64,000 bases of DNA from Linepithema humile (taxonomy: Eukaryota; Arthropoda; Insecta; Hymenoptera; Formicidae): contig NC_090128.1 in NCBI RefSeq assembly GCF_040581485.1, forward strand, positions 33,386,931-33,450,930, written 5' to 3'. The notes below the pieces were generated by a model. It did not search any database. It had not been told where the DNA came from and saw nothing but the letters and a program-made list of their open reading frames with translations. The position numbers and the translations under genes were made by a program. Positions within the stretch are counted from its first letter, which is position 1. Each line of letters opens with the position of its first letter. Shown piece after piece: positions 1-14,190 of the stretch.

Positions 1-3000
1 ATAAAGAGAGAAAAAAAACAGTAAAAATAAATGGACGGACGATTTATTTTCTTGCGGAATGGACTGTCGCGACGATCTCAAATGAGATCTTTCGCGGACG
101 TCGAAGACAAGATTGTTAGAATACGGTTAAACATAAACGCAACATCTAGAGAACAAAAAGCAATGATTGCGATGCGAAAATAACGTATATAGCTTGCGGA
201 TGACGGACTTAATTTATCGTGCTGTGGCAAAGAAAAAACTCCGATAACAACGAAATTAAATGTACCCTCGAGATGAAACTTTAAGAGAAACGAACAGCGG
301 CATGTGTGTGACACGAAATTGAAATGTATCCTCAGACTAAAATGAATTTCTTGTTTCCCAGATTCTTCGTACTCGTACCGTGTTATTTTTATAATATCTT
401 GTACAAATATGAAAACTGACTAAAAACACAATCCCGCAAATGCGTTATTCGAGATAAAAATGTTTTCAATTTTCCGATTTTTGTAAAAAATATTGTTACG
501 CGCGCGAAGAGCTGAACGGTGGGTTAGAAAATTAATTGAACGCGCCTACCTCTTGATTAAGAGTGTCGACAACGCCGGACGGGAGTAGGAAGAAAAGAGT
601 ATATTCATCATCTGTAAGAGCCCGCTTTCGTAAACTTCGCCGTAAGCGCCATCGCCCTTTCGTGTTAACCGAAGTTACACCGAGCCGCTACCGGGGGATA
701 ACATCGAGCTCGCGTGTCACTGTTTATTTGGGTTAGGTTCTATTTTCGCTACGGGTTCTACCGCCGACATGAAACGAGAGCACAATGGCTGGACTCTTTG
801 TCCGTCGTTAAATGAATTGCTTAGGATAGGAAGGCGAGAAACGTCTGCGAAATGCTCGGCGCGCGAAGAAAAAGGAGTGTCAATCACGTTCGATAATATC
901 GACGGCGCGTACAACATCGACGTGTATGTTGGCGTGATGAATGTGGGTTTATAGTTAGGCGCAATGACAATCCGCTTTATCGCACAAATCACACACTTTA
1001 TCGCGTCTCTATCCAAACACTAATTTCTTTCCTCGCGATTGAGCGATGGAAAATAATATTTTCTTGCCTTCGTACGCACGGCTGCCTTCGTTTATTTACC
1101 GCTTCGCTCTAGTTTCGGTAACAATTCACGTTTACGTAACGATGCCGCGCGATGACCGACTAGTCGATAAGAGTTACAGCCGTACCGCGGTTCGCTGCTG
1201 AATAATTCCACCGGCAGACAGCCCATTGCGAAGCGCGTCCGACAAACGCGATTAATCAAATATCGATCGCTAATGGCTGCATGATGAAACTTGAAATTCC
1301 CCGCTAAAAGCAACACAGATGCAACTCAACTCCCACAAGTCGGTTAAGATTGAAAAGCTAATGACCTTTTTCGTGCTTCCGCGAGGATACGAAAATCCGT
1401 TCAAACGTTCTCTCGATCGTGCGGACGAGCACCATCGCACGCGGCATTTAAATGCTTCTCCATATACGCGCTCGAGAATAACGGAAGCAAAAGTCAGCCG
1501 GAAAACGTGGACATGCGAGAAAATAGAGGCAAGGATATCCGCGAAATGGGCGACAGAACCGACATTCCCGTCCGCATGCGGCGGTACCAGGAAAATAAGC
1601 CGGCCGGAATCCCTTGCGGCAATACCGTGCGAGCGCGGGATATACAGAAGCGAGCATGACGGAAGAGAGTCAGCGGAAAGATGTAGGGGGATTTCAAATC
1701 TGCATGAGCCCTCGAACCGATAACACACGTATCCGGCGTAAGAACGATCGGAAAAACAATTGGAAGAGAGAGAAGCACTTTAAATGCACTCCTGATGCAC
1801 GGTGTTGCCGTAGATGTCGAATCTATTTACGCTTCTCTAAAAGAGAACAAGCTTTTGAATTCTACAACGAATCGCCATAAAAAAAAAAAAAAAACGATAG
1901 CGATTCCATCGATCGCTGGTAAACAGTTAACGAATGAGAACACTAATGATAGCGTCACTGAAATATTTGTAGAAATTTTCCACGAAAGCGCACTTTGATG
2001 CAATTAAGTAATCAAATCAGACAGTGGAAATTCTCTTTGTCCTGTTTTAACTGTACTAAATTACACAAGGCTAAATTAGAAGACGCCGCGTAAAATAATG
2101 AAAACGTATGTCTCGCAAGCAAGGGCTGGTTATTTAATACCGTTGCGTTCTAAAGTTTGTTTGCTTTAAAAAAATTTATAAAATTCATAATTCAACAGTG
2201 TAATTTTTTTTAGGTATCCATCCTGGTTAAATGCGGAAAACCGCGCTTTACAAATGCGGAATTAACGTTCATGGTTAAAATTCCGTTAAAGCGAAAATTT
2301 GAAATTCCATGCCACGCCGCTTAGCGATGAAAATTTGCATGAACGTTACCGCCGTTATATGTTCTTAAGATGCATCACTTCATATATTATGCAAAACTCA
2401 GTGCGGGATCTGCTTGTGCACGTCGCCGCGCGACGAAAGGAACATATTCGACGCCGAAGAAATTTTCCGAGCTCGACGGCGCACGAAATTGCGTCGCCGG
2501 AAACGACTACGTGTCGCGATCTGATAATCAGGAAAATAATTGCCCCGTGTCACGGATTACCGGAGCGCTTCGCGTAGCGAGCTCTCAATCGTTAAAACAA
2601 AACTTTTTCCTTATACTCTGACTTGAGAAATACATGCTCGTAAAAACAAATAAAACTGGAAAAATATATTTTACGTTCCATATATAACTTTTATAACTAT
2701 TCTATCTTTTAATTTAGAAACTTTCAAACATTTTTTTTAAATAACAAATATTATATTGCCATTAATGTAATAATGCACTTTTTGTATCTTAACTAAAGAA
2801 AACTTACGTCATTAGTGGCACCAGCCTGTGAACAGACAGGTTTTTAGAGCCATTTATTCCAATTATAATAATTACAAACGAGAAAACAATTATTCCTATT
2901 AATATTTAGTATTTTTAATCGCAACGAGGAATATAATTTACATTTTCTCTAATAATTAGATAAACATCTTAGAAACTTTAGAAATGGTAGAGATAATTTT

Positions 3001-5360
3001 TATTAAAATATATGTTCCAGAGATCATTAAGCCGCTGGAAGTTAACAATAAAATGCTACAGTAACTGGTGCACGTATAAATCGCGTATCTCACCGGCAGA
3101 GCAACAGTTTTATCTAGATCTATTGCAGACATACGCACGGCAGCGCGGAAGGATGGACAAACGTGATAATACGGATCGTATAACGCGTAAGAGCGCGTCC
3201 CAGAATGCGATCCGGTATTGTTACAGGACTGCGCGCGAGCCGGGTTTTACGGTAATCCCGGGGAAATGTGGACATTAAGCCCGCGCGCCCCATCGCGACA
3301 ATAGCGGAACAGTTGGCTCATATAGCGCGCAGCAATAAAGAGTTAACACGGTAACCGCTAATGGAGTAATGGACGTTCCGAGCGTGCGGACATCGGCTGG
3401 ACTACCGCCAAATGAGAACGTTCTTCTGGAGAATATCGCCGGACACACTTCGCCGTTCCCGATTCTTCTCTTTATCTTTCACGACGAGTGCGTTTGCCCA
3501 TTTCTCTCGTCGCATTAAACCGTGAAGATCTTGGCAATCTCATACGGAGCACCGTCATTGAACTAATATCCTCGAATAAAGAAAAATAGATTTGAAATCT
3601 ATTGCGAAGCTAAGTACCGTGGAATCTGTGTTAGCGACGGAGGCCGCTTTATGAGGACGTATGATTTGAAGATTATTACGACTCGGTAAAGAGTAAACAA
3701 GTGCGCGTGACTATGATTGATTCGCTTTTAAACTAGCAAACTGGCGCTAAACTACTGTTAAAGCCTAGCCGCGATAGCGCAAGGAAAATTCAATCTGGTT
3801 TGCGATACCACTTCCAAATTGTTACTTAACTATTTTCTATTTTTTGTTTCTCTGGTGCTGGCATTTAAAAAAACAATAGCAAAAAAAAAGACGGCGAAAT
3901 TCAGGTTAAAGTTGATTGATGAAACTAATCATTAATAATTTAACATTGAAACAATTTAATGTAAAATAGCGTAGTTTGGGGAAAAAATTTCGGCAGCGCG
4001 CTAATCGAGCTTCGCTAATTGTCGTTTCGTTTAAACAACCGACGTGAGGCCGCAATAATCTTCTATCACGCTGCTGCCTCGACCACGTCTGATCTCATGA
4101 CAAATGACCGCTTACCACGATTTCGGAGGATACTAACTCGCACACAGACGATCGGCCCGGGCAAACCGCGTTCTCGGGCGCGATGCGTGAAGAGTCACGC
4201 GCACCTGTTTCGTCGGGTCAGAGGTCACGAGGCCATCGTGGGGCCGTACCGCAAGAAATCATTACGTGACTCGGGACCCTTACGAACCTGTCGACGCGCT
4301 ACCGTAATTCCACGCTAATGGCGACGGCGGTCGCGCAAAAAGCGCTAACGATTTTTCAGTGAACCGGGACGCTTCGTGGTCGCCTTAAGGCCGATTATGG
4401 GAAACCGTAGCCTAGATTCCCACGATCGATCGCTCATAAGTTTAGAAGCGGTATTATTTCAAGCGTACAATGGTGCTCGCTGAATGCTTAGATAAAACTT
4501 TGTTTCTTAATTAAAATTAAATAATAATTTTCAATTAACTATTATCGATCTCCTCTAAATTTCCAGTGCATTATTGACGCATTTAGAAAAATATTTCAAA
4601 CGGCTTGGTCTAATTTCTCGAGAAAAAAATTTAAAAAATTATTTTTTAATCGTATATCAGCAGAGAAAAATATGCGTGCAAATTTAATACAAACGCTATT
4701 CTTTTAAAAGTTTATCGCATCTTTTATCTATGTAAGCATCTTCAGCAAGAAAATTAGAATCGATCGGTGTTTTAATGATGCATATAAGGCATGGATTTCC
4801 GCGACTCGCTGGAAACTCGGTTCAGGTCGGCCAAGCGCGACGCTCTACGGCGCGACGCGGCTAATCAAATTTTCACCCATGGGACGATTTGCGCTCGATT
4901 TCACGGGATCGGGAGCGCCGAAGCTCCTGCAGGCCGATACTAATTAATTTTCATCGAATTAACGCCGATGTTCGTTGAGTCGCGCGCACCAACGCCAAAG
5001 GAAACCGCTGCCGGCGGCTTCGGTAAAGCCGCGCGCGATTCAGACGCGGCCGTGAAAGACGCGCTCTGTATTTATCAGCTCGCTGCAATTAATGACGCGC
5101 GCGGTGTGCGCGGCGCGACGACATTTGCTACCGCTGCGATTCCTACATACGTGGAATGTTTATGAATGAGAGAATCGATACGCGAGGCACGCGTCGTAAA
5201 TCAAGAGGTCTGCCTCCCCCGCGAATTCAACTGCGCGCGCGATAGCGCGGAATACACGTTTTACGCTCGACGAGACGAAATCAAGTTTCAATAGCGCGGA
5301 GCAATGCGTCATTAATGTCTGTGGAAACGCACGGGCGAGAGGAGCGGCGTTGATCGAAAG
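1..5360. other. Non-coding stretch, mosaic composition
   Basis: No gene is recognised here. AT-rich DNA alternates with CpG-rich blocks at roughly 600-960, 1080-1750, 3100-3500, 4000-4450 and 4790-5300. Short open frames in the CpG-rich blocks occur on both strands over the same bases, which is what stop-poor GC-rich sequence produces by chance. A poly-A run lies at 1879-1894. No transposon ends, tRNA or other repeat were seen. The segment could be intergenic or intronic. Confidence 0.6.
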
Positions 5361-5374
5361 GAGAGAGAGGGGGG

Positions 5375-5454
<80 letters not shown>
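5361..5454. repeat. (GA)n microsatellite with a G-run interruption
   Basis: A short GA run (5361-5368) is followed by a run of G (5369-5377) and then an almost pure (GA)n tract to 5454. The tract is long enough to be polymorphic. It creates an artificial Ser-Leu repeat open frame on the minus strand (5281-5709), which should not be taken as a gene. The purine/pyrimidine strand asymmetry could also allow triplex DNA. Confidence 0.97.
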
Positions 5455-5459
<5 letters not shown>

Positions 5460-7459
5460 TTCTCTCTTCTCGAGAGATCGCTTCTCTTTCGAGAACTGTC
5501 ATTGAATATCCACGGTGACGTATGGCAGCAGAAAGGAGATGAAGGGATGGGCGAGACTCGATATCACGCGGAATTGACACTTTTCGGAAAAGAGAAAAAT
5601 TCTGAGGATTCCGCGCTGCCATACACCGGCGCGAGAATACCGGTCGCGTCGATTGACATTTTGCGCGACGTGTTCGTCGAATTTCGAGATCGAAATGGGG
5701 AAGCGGCACTTCCGCGGCTCGCAGTATTATTCGCGAAACAAAACGCCGTCTTCTTATTCTCTCGTCTCTTTCGGTCGAAAAATTTCGCGTCAGTCACGAA
5801 GGGACCGTTTCGACGAAACGCTCGTGAAATCGAATGGATGTCTCGCGCCCGTTCGCGCAAGGTGGCTTCGATCAGCGCCGCCGGCAGCCCGTTTTGATTA
5901 CTCGTGAGATCGGAATCGCGAACGTGACGTGCAGGGCAAAATCGGAGTCGCGAACTTCACGACGTTCTCTGTTGCGGTATGGACCGCTCCGACGCTTCCG
6001 GCGTTCTCCGGTTAGATATATATATGTACGTAACCAGCGCCGGTGTGCGCCACGAACGGTTGACGTGGAAATATGGCGTTTACACAGCTGCCACGAGCGT
6101 GTGGGACAAAGCGCCTTTTAATTAACGCGCATAGATCAGTCTCAAAACAGAGACATGCGCGTCGCGTTGGATCTGCTCTGGTATCACGCTCCGGTACCCG
6201 GCGTTATCCTCATATCACGCGTGTCACGCGTGCGAAAATAGAGTGACTCGCGGCAACAACTGATTCTATCATTCCCCACACGCGGAATTGAATGGATCGT
6301 TAAAAATAAGTAAAATTACACGCACCGTATGTTCGTCGTTCAATTATTAACCAAAATTGTTCCGCTCTTCCCGAAACACGCCATTTCACTTTGATTAATT
6401 AACTTCGAAGCGTCAGATCATGTTACGCAACCGAAACATCAAAATTCCAGCACGAGTTCACTGAGTGGTCGTGATGGCCATTTAATATTCTCATAACAGG
6501 GAACAATGCTCAGAGCGATGCCGTTAAAAGCGATGCGGTTTCTCAAAAGCGCTAGCAGGGGTGGCACAGTCCGCCCGGTTTTCGCGCTGAAAAGGAAACG
6601 CTCAACTGTAGCCCGGTCACGTCTCGCCGAAAATACACGTCGACTGGCGCGGCACACTCGGTGTGTTCGAATTTGCAGCGTTCGAGTTCTCAACTGCGGC
6701 CCATCTCCCGACCAAATGTTCCGCGCCAGGGGTTCCTGCAACCGAGTGACCCGCACTCGACAAGTGCGGTTCGCGAACGCGCGTCGTGCGAACTCCTGTT
6801 GAGTGTACCGAAGTAAAACTGGAGCGCTACAAAGGACTGAATTTAGAGTCGTCGCGCGAACCGCGGCGAGTCCCTTTGTGAGACGGACCGTTTCGCATTG
6901 CCTAACACTGGCTGTGTAGCGAAGCAACGTGCGCGCTGGTAGGGATAGAAATAGATTAGAATGCCACATGTGGCATAAGCGCAGTTTAAGTATTCGCCGA
7001 GTCACGGGCCATCAACGAATCGTCGAAATTAGCTCACGCTCCGCGAATCTCGGAATATCAAACTGCGCGTCATAAGCGTGAAATCAAAGCGAACGGCGTT
7101 CGCACTTTGTACATGTAGAGCGTAAAGCGGAAGTATAAGAAGAAGATGGAGAAAAACACGAGGGAGAGGGGAAGAGAAGCGATATTTCCCGTAAGAAATT
7201 CGCGAGCGCTGAGCGAATATTCGCTGCGCGTGTTTACGTCGCTCAAGCGCGCCGTTGCGATTTTTTTCATTAAGGGCTTCGTCGCTTTGTCTCATCTGCG
7301 CGCGCGGATGAAGAGTGTAAGCCGGAAAAATGCAGCGCAGCAGTGGTGTTAGTGGTTGTTGCTGTTGCCGCTTGTGTGTAGCCTGGCAGCAGCGCATTAC
7401 GTCAAGACTAGATTCCCGACGCGCGACGTTATACACGCGTCTTTCCGCTCTGATACGCG
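5455..7459. other. CpG-rich non-coding stretch
   Basis: CpG-rich DNA with overlapping open frames on both strands, the longest being 188 codons on the minus strand (6439-7005). None has a recognisable domain and the residues are Arg/Ser/Ala-rich, as expected for chance frames in GC-rich DNA. A short (AT)n run occurs near 6016-6026. A promoter or first-exon region of an unseen gene cannot be excluded, but nothing in the sequence demonstrates one. Confidence 0.5.
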
Positions 7460-7471
7460 AAGAGAAAGAGA

Positions 7472-7543
<72 letters not shown>
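7460..7543. repeat. (GA)n microsatellite
   Basis: An imperfect GAGAAA start passes into a pure (GA)n tract of about 60 bases. It yields Arg-Glu repeat frames on the plus strand and Ser-Leu repeat frames on the minus strand, both artefacts of the dinucleotide repeat. It is the second of several GA/TC tracts in the window. Confidence 0.97.
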
Positions 7544-7546
<3 letters not shown>

Positions 7547-7858
7547 CGTGCGGCGCGTTCGCGTGATCATTGTTAGTCTGACATTCTGCAAAGGGAAGAA
7601 AAACGAGAAGAGTGGGAAACCTGCCGTTTACACACGGTAGTCGGGGAAACCGTAGGGGGGCGGGGACGATGTTGGGTAGACTCCACGGCGTGGCGCAGGT
7701 ACCTTCGGGCAACACGCCGTAATTCCGCAACGCGCCTGTCAGGTCCGCATGACTTAACGTACACAGAAGGCGCGACGACGCTGCAGAAATGACTTTATGC
7801 AAGGTAAAATGCCGCAGAGAAAGGGAGATCACGGAGATGTTTGCGCTGCCAACGAAAC

Positions 7859-7882
7859 AAAAAAAAAAAAAAAAAAAAAAAA
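7859..7882. repeat. Poly-A run
   Basis: An uninterrupted A-run of 24 bases, followed by CAAGG. No retrotransposon body (target duplication or 3' end) was recognised next to it, so a simple homopolymer is the cautious reading. Confidence 0.9.
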
Positions 7883-10800
7883 CAAGGTGACGATAAATCG
7901 CGGAAAACGAATTACACTGATCGCGTTAACATAATTCTCTCATTCGAGAGTCGGAAGCGCTAATGAATTCGATTGTGAAATTTCATCGCCTTTATGAAAG
8001 TTCCGGTCTTTGCGCACCATCAGTTGTTTGCTTCTGTGTTTTTCTTTCGCCCTCCCTGGGGTTATCTACTCTGTGTTGCGTTATATTTCCCGAGCTAATT
8101 TCAACTTAAGTCTTTCTATTAATATGTTATATCCCACTAGTATCTCCTTTGAGAATATTAATAATTTAAAGGGGAACGCGCACATGCATTGCCCATTAGG
8201 AAATTTGAATCTGCACGAAATCCTGGGAAAGCTCGTATGAGCAGCTTAGCTTTAGTAATGCACTTTCTATATTAGAAATATTTTATACACATAATCGGAT
8301 ATCAGGCTGAAATTCTGCAGTGTAAGCTTATTTTTCACTTATTTCAAAAAATTTAATTGCGCTCGCGTAAAAGTTGAGATATACTCGTACACTAATTAGT
8401 CTTTGAAAAAATTAAAATATAAAATATACACCTTTGTGCAAGAATTACTTGGAATTATTGGACAGATTTGACGTCACATTTGTACAATGTAAAATAATTA
8501 CTTTTTATCTAATAATGACCTGTAAAATGTACAATTCGAAAATAAGAGAACCATTTCGTTAACACATAATAAAAAAGACTCGTGAACAAAAAATATAATT
8601 CGCAAATTATTCTTCTATTTAAAAAAAAACACAGCAAATATATTCAGCATTTTCAGAGTTAAAATTAAAAAAAGTACAAAATTTAACTGTCAAATAGAAA
8701 TTTAATTTTGACAGCTGAGACTCAATTTGCAATGCCTTTATAAAACGGTCTTCTTCTTCTTCAGATGGGACATATTGACAGGTTGAACATAATATCGACA
8801 GCGAGAGTAATAATCTTCCGTAAACAAAAATCTCATCGGGCTTATATAGCTTAGTTCATAAAAAAAAGCACCGGAAAAATCTGACATCACGCTACGGCCT
8901 CGCGCTGTCGTACCTGTTTGCACAAAGGCAAACACAATCAACTTCTAACAGCGTCAGAATACGGAGCAGCCGGGGCGCAGATTTTATAAACAAAATATTC
9001 TAGATGAATTTACAATAGATTCGTAAAAATGTATAAAAAATTGCAATCAGATTATTTAGCATCACAATATACTAAATCAGATTCGAAATATTTCTCTAAT
9101 TTAAAACAACTGATAATAGAAATCTTGAGATAACAAAACTTTGGTAATTCAGTCGCTGTAGAGGAACATTCCGAGCTAAAACGGAGCAATCTGTGTTAAT
9201 TAAGCCGACGCGGAGGAACGAGGATTCTACGAGGATAATCGTCTGATCTTTGCATATCGGAGATCTCAGAGTTAAGAATTACCTCGGCGTTGCGAGAGCG
9301 GAACGTAAGAGAGAACAGGCGACAAAGAAAAAAGAATAACGATAGCAGTCGGCGAAACAAGCGATCTTTCTGTCGGAGACGACTTACAGCCCGCTAGGCA
9401 CATTGTAGCACTCCGTAGCCCGGAGTCTACGTGGCTGCATCTGCATGATAGCACGGAAACCATTTACAAAATGAGGAAGAGAAGAGACGAGAATGAAAGA
9501 GAGAGAGAAAAAAAACAAAGATATAATCTCTGCAGAAGTTATCTTTCAGATTATTCACCATTGTCCCGTTAAAAAAAAAGATGCTTCGACATTGCAAAAG
9601 CTGCCTTGGTAAATAATTTTGCGACTTATCGATCAAACGCTAGCCCAATATTCGCGCATTAAAAGATTTAATATTTGTGGAAAAATTAATTCTCATCAGA
9701 GACGGTAAGATTCGTGTTATTCGTATTGAAGGTTAAAGTTATCTCACAATCTAATTATTTATAAGTGATTCAAAAAAATTAATTTTGAATTTGTAACGAA
9801 GAAATGATTCGTCTGATTAGGTATCAAAATAGCGTTCTCTGCGACAATCGCCATCAAAAATTTGCGGAGTTTTCTCCCGATGTCGTTTAAATGTTAAAGC
9901 GACTCTATGAGGACGACGATGATGCTTAAAAAATTAATCGCGTAATTCCTGGCGAAAAGGTGCAGAAACGGAAGAAGAAAGCAGACGCCTTTCGCCCTGT
10001 CGCGCCGCACCGCTATTCATTTTTCCGCTGCAAGAGAGAAGCGAGGAAAGGATAAGGGTAATTAATTAATCCGGATGAAGGTACACCCGAGAACTTCCGT
10101 CTCGCCCTTGCGCTCTTTATTACCGGCGCGAAACAATGGCGAGCGTGCCCTCGAGGGCCTCTTCGCCCCGAGAAATAGTCGAGCGATTCCCCGCAACGAA
10201 CACGGCACACGCGCCGCTCGTCGCGGATTTGCATGAAGTTCGGAAAGTTTTCAAATAAACACGGGGAATACCGCGGCAAGAAAACGGCAGCAGTTAACGG
10301 AACTTTTCCATTTCCGCTTCTCGCCGCTCGTCCGCGGAAGTCGAGGTCCGCGCCGCGCGCGACTCCGCCGTTCCTGGATCTTGCAAAAACTTGAAACCCC
10401 GAGCGATCTCGCGAGAGAAACGATTCCCTGCTGGGAAATCCCTTAATTATGGTGTAAGAAGCGCAAGCTGTAAGAGTTAATCTGCTCGCCTTCGTCGCGA
10501 ACCGTGTAACGACAAAGTTATTTCCGTGTCTTCTAATTATGACGTAGAATTGAAGTTGGCGTATTTTGAGTGCTTTTAGATTATCATGTGTGTGTGTGTG
10601 TGAAACGGAGAGAAAAACAAATAAAAAATTTATAAATTTTGTAAAGAATATTTTATGCATATTTTTAATTTATATCTTTTCCTTAGAAACACATATATAG
10701 ACTCATTTTTAGCAAAAATCATTAAATTTTGCCTAAAATATTCCACTCATCGATTTGTGCATTATCAAAGAACGTCAATTAATTTTGCACGTTATAATTG

Positions 10801-13734
10801 CATGTACATAAATCTAATTTTATTTCTTTGTAATTAAAAAATTTCACTAATAAATTATGATTTTGTTACAATATAAACTCTCGTTAAAATATAAACTTGA
10901 TTAAAAACGTACATAACATTGGAACAATAGATAGCATGTCTGGAATACAACAGAAGGTCAAATATTATCAAAGTGCTTGAATTATAAGTCTGATAACGCG
11001 GACAATTCACAAGTTTTCTTTAAAAAAAAAAAAAATACACAAGCTAATATTTTTTTAAATATGCAGAATTAAAAAAATCAAGTTTATTATTTTGTAAAGA
11101 AGGAAAAACATTAAAATGCAAATTAAAATATAATCTGGGAAAAAAATATTTCAAGAGTAAAATTTAAAAAATGATAAAAAAATAAAATGGTATAATTAAT
11201 ATATTGTACGGTTTTAGAAACTCTTCTTCCAAGTAATTCTTTAATTATAAAATGTGTATTAATGGAATAACTAGCGATATTGTGCAAGAGCGAAAATTTT
11301 TAACAAGCCGAGATGGACATAACACGCGTCTAAGCGAATGCATTGCTACCGGCGAGATTACAATACATATGAGATCGTACTGCCATCAGCAGTGCATCAG
11401 GCAGCAGAGGAGATATGCTCCGTACAAAATTTCAATCTTATCGCCGAGCATGAGAACATTCTTCGTATTCTTCTTCTATCACGTTTCCGGCTGAGAAAAG
11501 AGATACGGCTTACGAGTCTCTTACGTTAGCGCCTTATGCGATTATAATGAGCTTGGAATAAAAATACCGGTGAGACAACACAGAGGGAAAGTAACTTCAA
11601 TATGTGTAAAATATTTCATTACTCTATTTACCTTATATTATTTATTTCATGTTTATTTAAAGCCTTTCTAAAATAATTAACTGTTAAATAATTAACTTCA
11701 GGTTTAATTGAGTCTCCGTCTCTCACTTTCAAGATAATAATAGACGAAGTAGAACGGCAATTGACAGCGATTAATATTTATGCTTGTATTTAATTAAATA
11801 AATGGTTATGCATGTGCGAGTGTGGAAACTTTCTCCGTCACCTACTTCGTGTTATTCATAGACAATCAAAAATGGAACGTGTACTTGTTCGAGGCACAAC
11901 AATCGCGCGCCAATCGTCATCGATCGGTCATTTCGACACAAAGGAATGCGACACAGAGAATGCGACACCCACACGAGAATATTCCAAGCTTTCTTTTGCA
12001 ACACCCACGCCGATTATCTACACACAATGCGTCACTTCATCGCGGATCATGCATGCAAGCGTTTACTGAATTACGACGGTATCCAATTCGACGTTCTTCG
12101 TGGCGGATGCGGCGAATTGAAACCCCGACGACCCCCGATCGATCCCTCTCGCAAGTTTCCCGAAGACCGTCAACCTCTCGTTGAAAACTTTCGTAGGGAT
12201 CTTCGAGCGGAGCCGAGCGATCGAATTCCGTCTCCGGTAAGGACACCCTTTCAACAGGTACTTCCCGCCTTTTTGTAGCGCAAGATCGTCTCGCGGATTA
12301 TGGCGGAATTGTGCCGCGACGACATTCACGGCCTGGAGCTGCCGCTTGGATTGATTCGCCGCGTCGTTACAGCGCGTGACTGACTGAAGTGCCGCGATAA
12401 TCGTGAGCCCATCCTGTATCGAATAGAGCTTTTATCTGCAATACGCGGATCGATAAGGCGTGCTGCGATAACGTCGAAGTGCGTCCTACAATTTTAGCAG
12501 CTATACGTTCAAATCATTACTTAATCATCAAACTTAATTTATCTTACGTTTGTAAGATAAGAAATGTTTGTTTCCTCAATAATACGCGTAATACGTACAA
12601 TATAGAAATATTTTTTAACAGCGCAATCTGAAATTTAGATTCAAAGATATATGGAGAAGCCGGGGAAACTAATTGTCTCGTCACTTGATCTAATTAGAAA
12701 TAGTTTCGTTAATTAATCGCCAGACTATTATTCTTGCGAGACTGCGCACCGATAGCAAAATGCAAATTGAGCGAAATAATACAAATACGAAGGAATTGAG
12801 TCTATCTGCGTCTAGGAACGAAAATTATAAAGTCCTCGCAAGCCGAAATTTCGCGTTGCCTGTACGCGTTAACGTCCGTGGATGAGTTATTACCGTGAAT
12901 AACATTATACCGAGAACTCGCCGAGTAATATTTCCGTACATACCCTTCGCACTTCGTGCCTGGTATTCGGTAAGATGTAATGATATTATTACGAACTTTT
13001 GAGAGGACGCACCCGCGTATATACGGTTCTGAAACGTACACGCGATGAGCGTGTTCTCGCACGCGTGTTTTCTCGACGGAGCGTAACAATCGTGCGAATA
13101 TCTATTTTTTTTACGACGATAATACTGCGCCCACGCACGTATATCTCCGCGCGACGTAGCGCGTACGCGTAACAGAAGAGAGAGAGAGAAAGCGTAGGAA
13201 TTTCTGAATTATTGTTTGACATTCTGATGGGGACGTACGCGGGGATATTTAATTAAGCCGCAGCCATAATGAAGAGAGGAGAGGCGAGCGCGCGCTGGCC
13301 ACGCCGCTGTTCGCTTCGTTTCTGACCGACGTACCGACCGTGTCGTGTCACTTTAACGTTTTGCGCCGGAGAGAGAGTATACGTCCGTTTGCATTACGTT
13401 CCGCGGTAATGCCTCGTATGTACGTGCCCGTACACGATATTCATAGGGACGTTTAACACGCGGCTAGATCTTCCGCCCTCCCATTCCCCTGCCCTTGTAC
13501 GTACATAAAACATCGCGCCTGAAATTAATATACCGAACACGGGATATTGTCCTGCGATTTCGGCGATGCGGCGCGGTCAAAATATATCGCAATGACAACG
13601 TCGATTACCTCATCAATAGATTCAATCGCTATTAACGGTTGCGTGGGGAAAAATTAGGAGGAAGGGAATACTTTTTCTCGTTCGATGTTAAGAAGTTGAT
13701 GGTTTAATCTTTTACGTGACTAATGGAAGAAAGC
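7883..13734. other. Non-coding stretch, AT-rich with CpG blocks
   Basis: No gene is recognised. AT-rich DNA dominates at 8000-9300, 9650-9950 and 10560-11800. CpG-rich blocks lie at about 9960-10560, 11800-12480 and 12780-13500. A short (GT)n tract is at 10587-10602. The 215-codon minus-strand frame at 10013-10660 starts in AT-rich DNA and passes into a CpG-rich block without any domain I recognise. The segment ends at the foldback element's target duplication. Confidence 0.55.
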
Positions 13735-13743
13735 AACTAATGC
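13735..13743. repeat. Left 9-bp target-site duplication of the foldback element
   Basis: AACTAATGC lies directly outside the left terminus. It matches AACGAATGC at 16144-16152 at 8 of 9 positions. A 9-bp duplication is typical of foldback and Mutator-like (MULE) insertions, and it defines the element boundary independently of the inverted repeats. Confidence 0.85.
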
Positions 13744-13749
13744 ACCTCT

Positions 13750-13903
13750 GTGAAGTTGGCCCCCCATTTTTCAAAATAAAAAAAAATGATTAGAGTTCTG
13801 GATGCCCCCCGAGGAGTTCTAGAGTTCTCAGACCATTTTAGAAAGAGTTCTGCCATTTAAAGTAAAGAAAACACCATTTGAAAAATGGGGGGGCTAACTT
13901 CAC
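13750..13903. repeat. Terminal hairpin of the left foldback arm
   Basis: The end motif GTGAAGTTGGCCCCCC, with the flanking ATTTTTCAAA (13750-13775), is repeated in inverse orientation at 13877-13903. There is one T/C substitution and one extra base in the G/C run. The end of the arm can therefore fold back on itself as well as on the other arm. The same structure is mirrored at 15984-16137. Confidence 0.88.
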
Positions 13904-14190
13904 GGCGCCCCCCATTATGTAAAAAATCCAAATTTTTTTATAGTTCTGAGTAGATTTTAAATAGTTCTATAGTTCTAGATAAGATTCAAAAATAGTTCTG
14001 CTCGAAATACTACGTAAATTAAGTTTGAAATTCTCGACTTAGAAAACGAAAAATAGCGAGAACTCGTTCAATTTTGATTTTAGCGTTTCGAGCCTTAAGG
14101 ATAATCGTTAGAACTCGTGAGGGGCTATACAGAACTCTCAACAGAACTGCCGGTTACCGAAAAAAAAATTTTTTTCCTGTAGGACTTAAA

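Noticed and set aside
6439..7005. A 188-codon minus-strand frame in a CpG-rich block
   Set aside because: It is Arg-rich, the same bases are open on the plus strand (6506-6802), and it matches no family I know.
7029..7832. The longest open frame of the window (267 codons, minus strand)
   Set aside because: It runs through the (GA)n tract, which supplies a long Ser-Leu/Ser-Phe repeat, and continues in CpG-rich DNA with overlapping frames on the other strand. No domain is seen.
10013..10660. A 215-codon minus-strand frame
   Set aside because: Its composition changes abruptly with local base content, from Phe/Ile/Lys-rich to Arg/Gly/Ser-rich, as a chance frame would. It has no recognisable motif.
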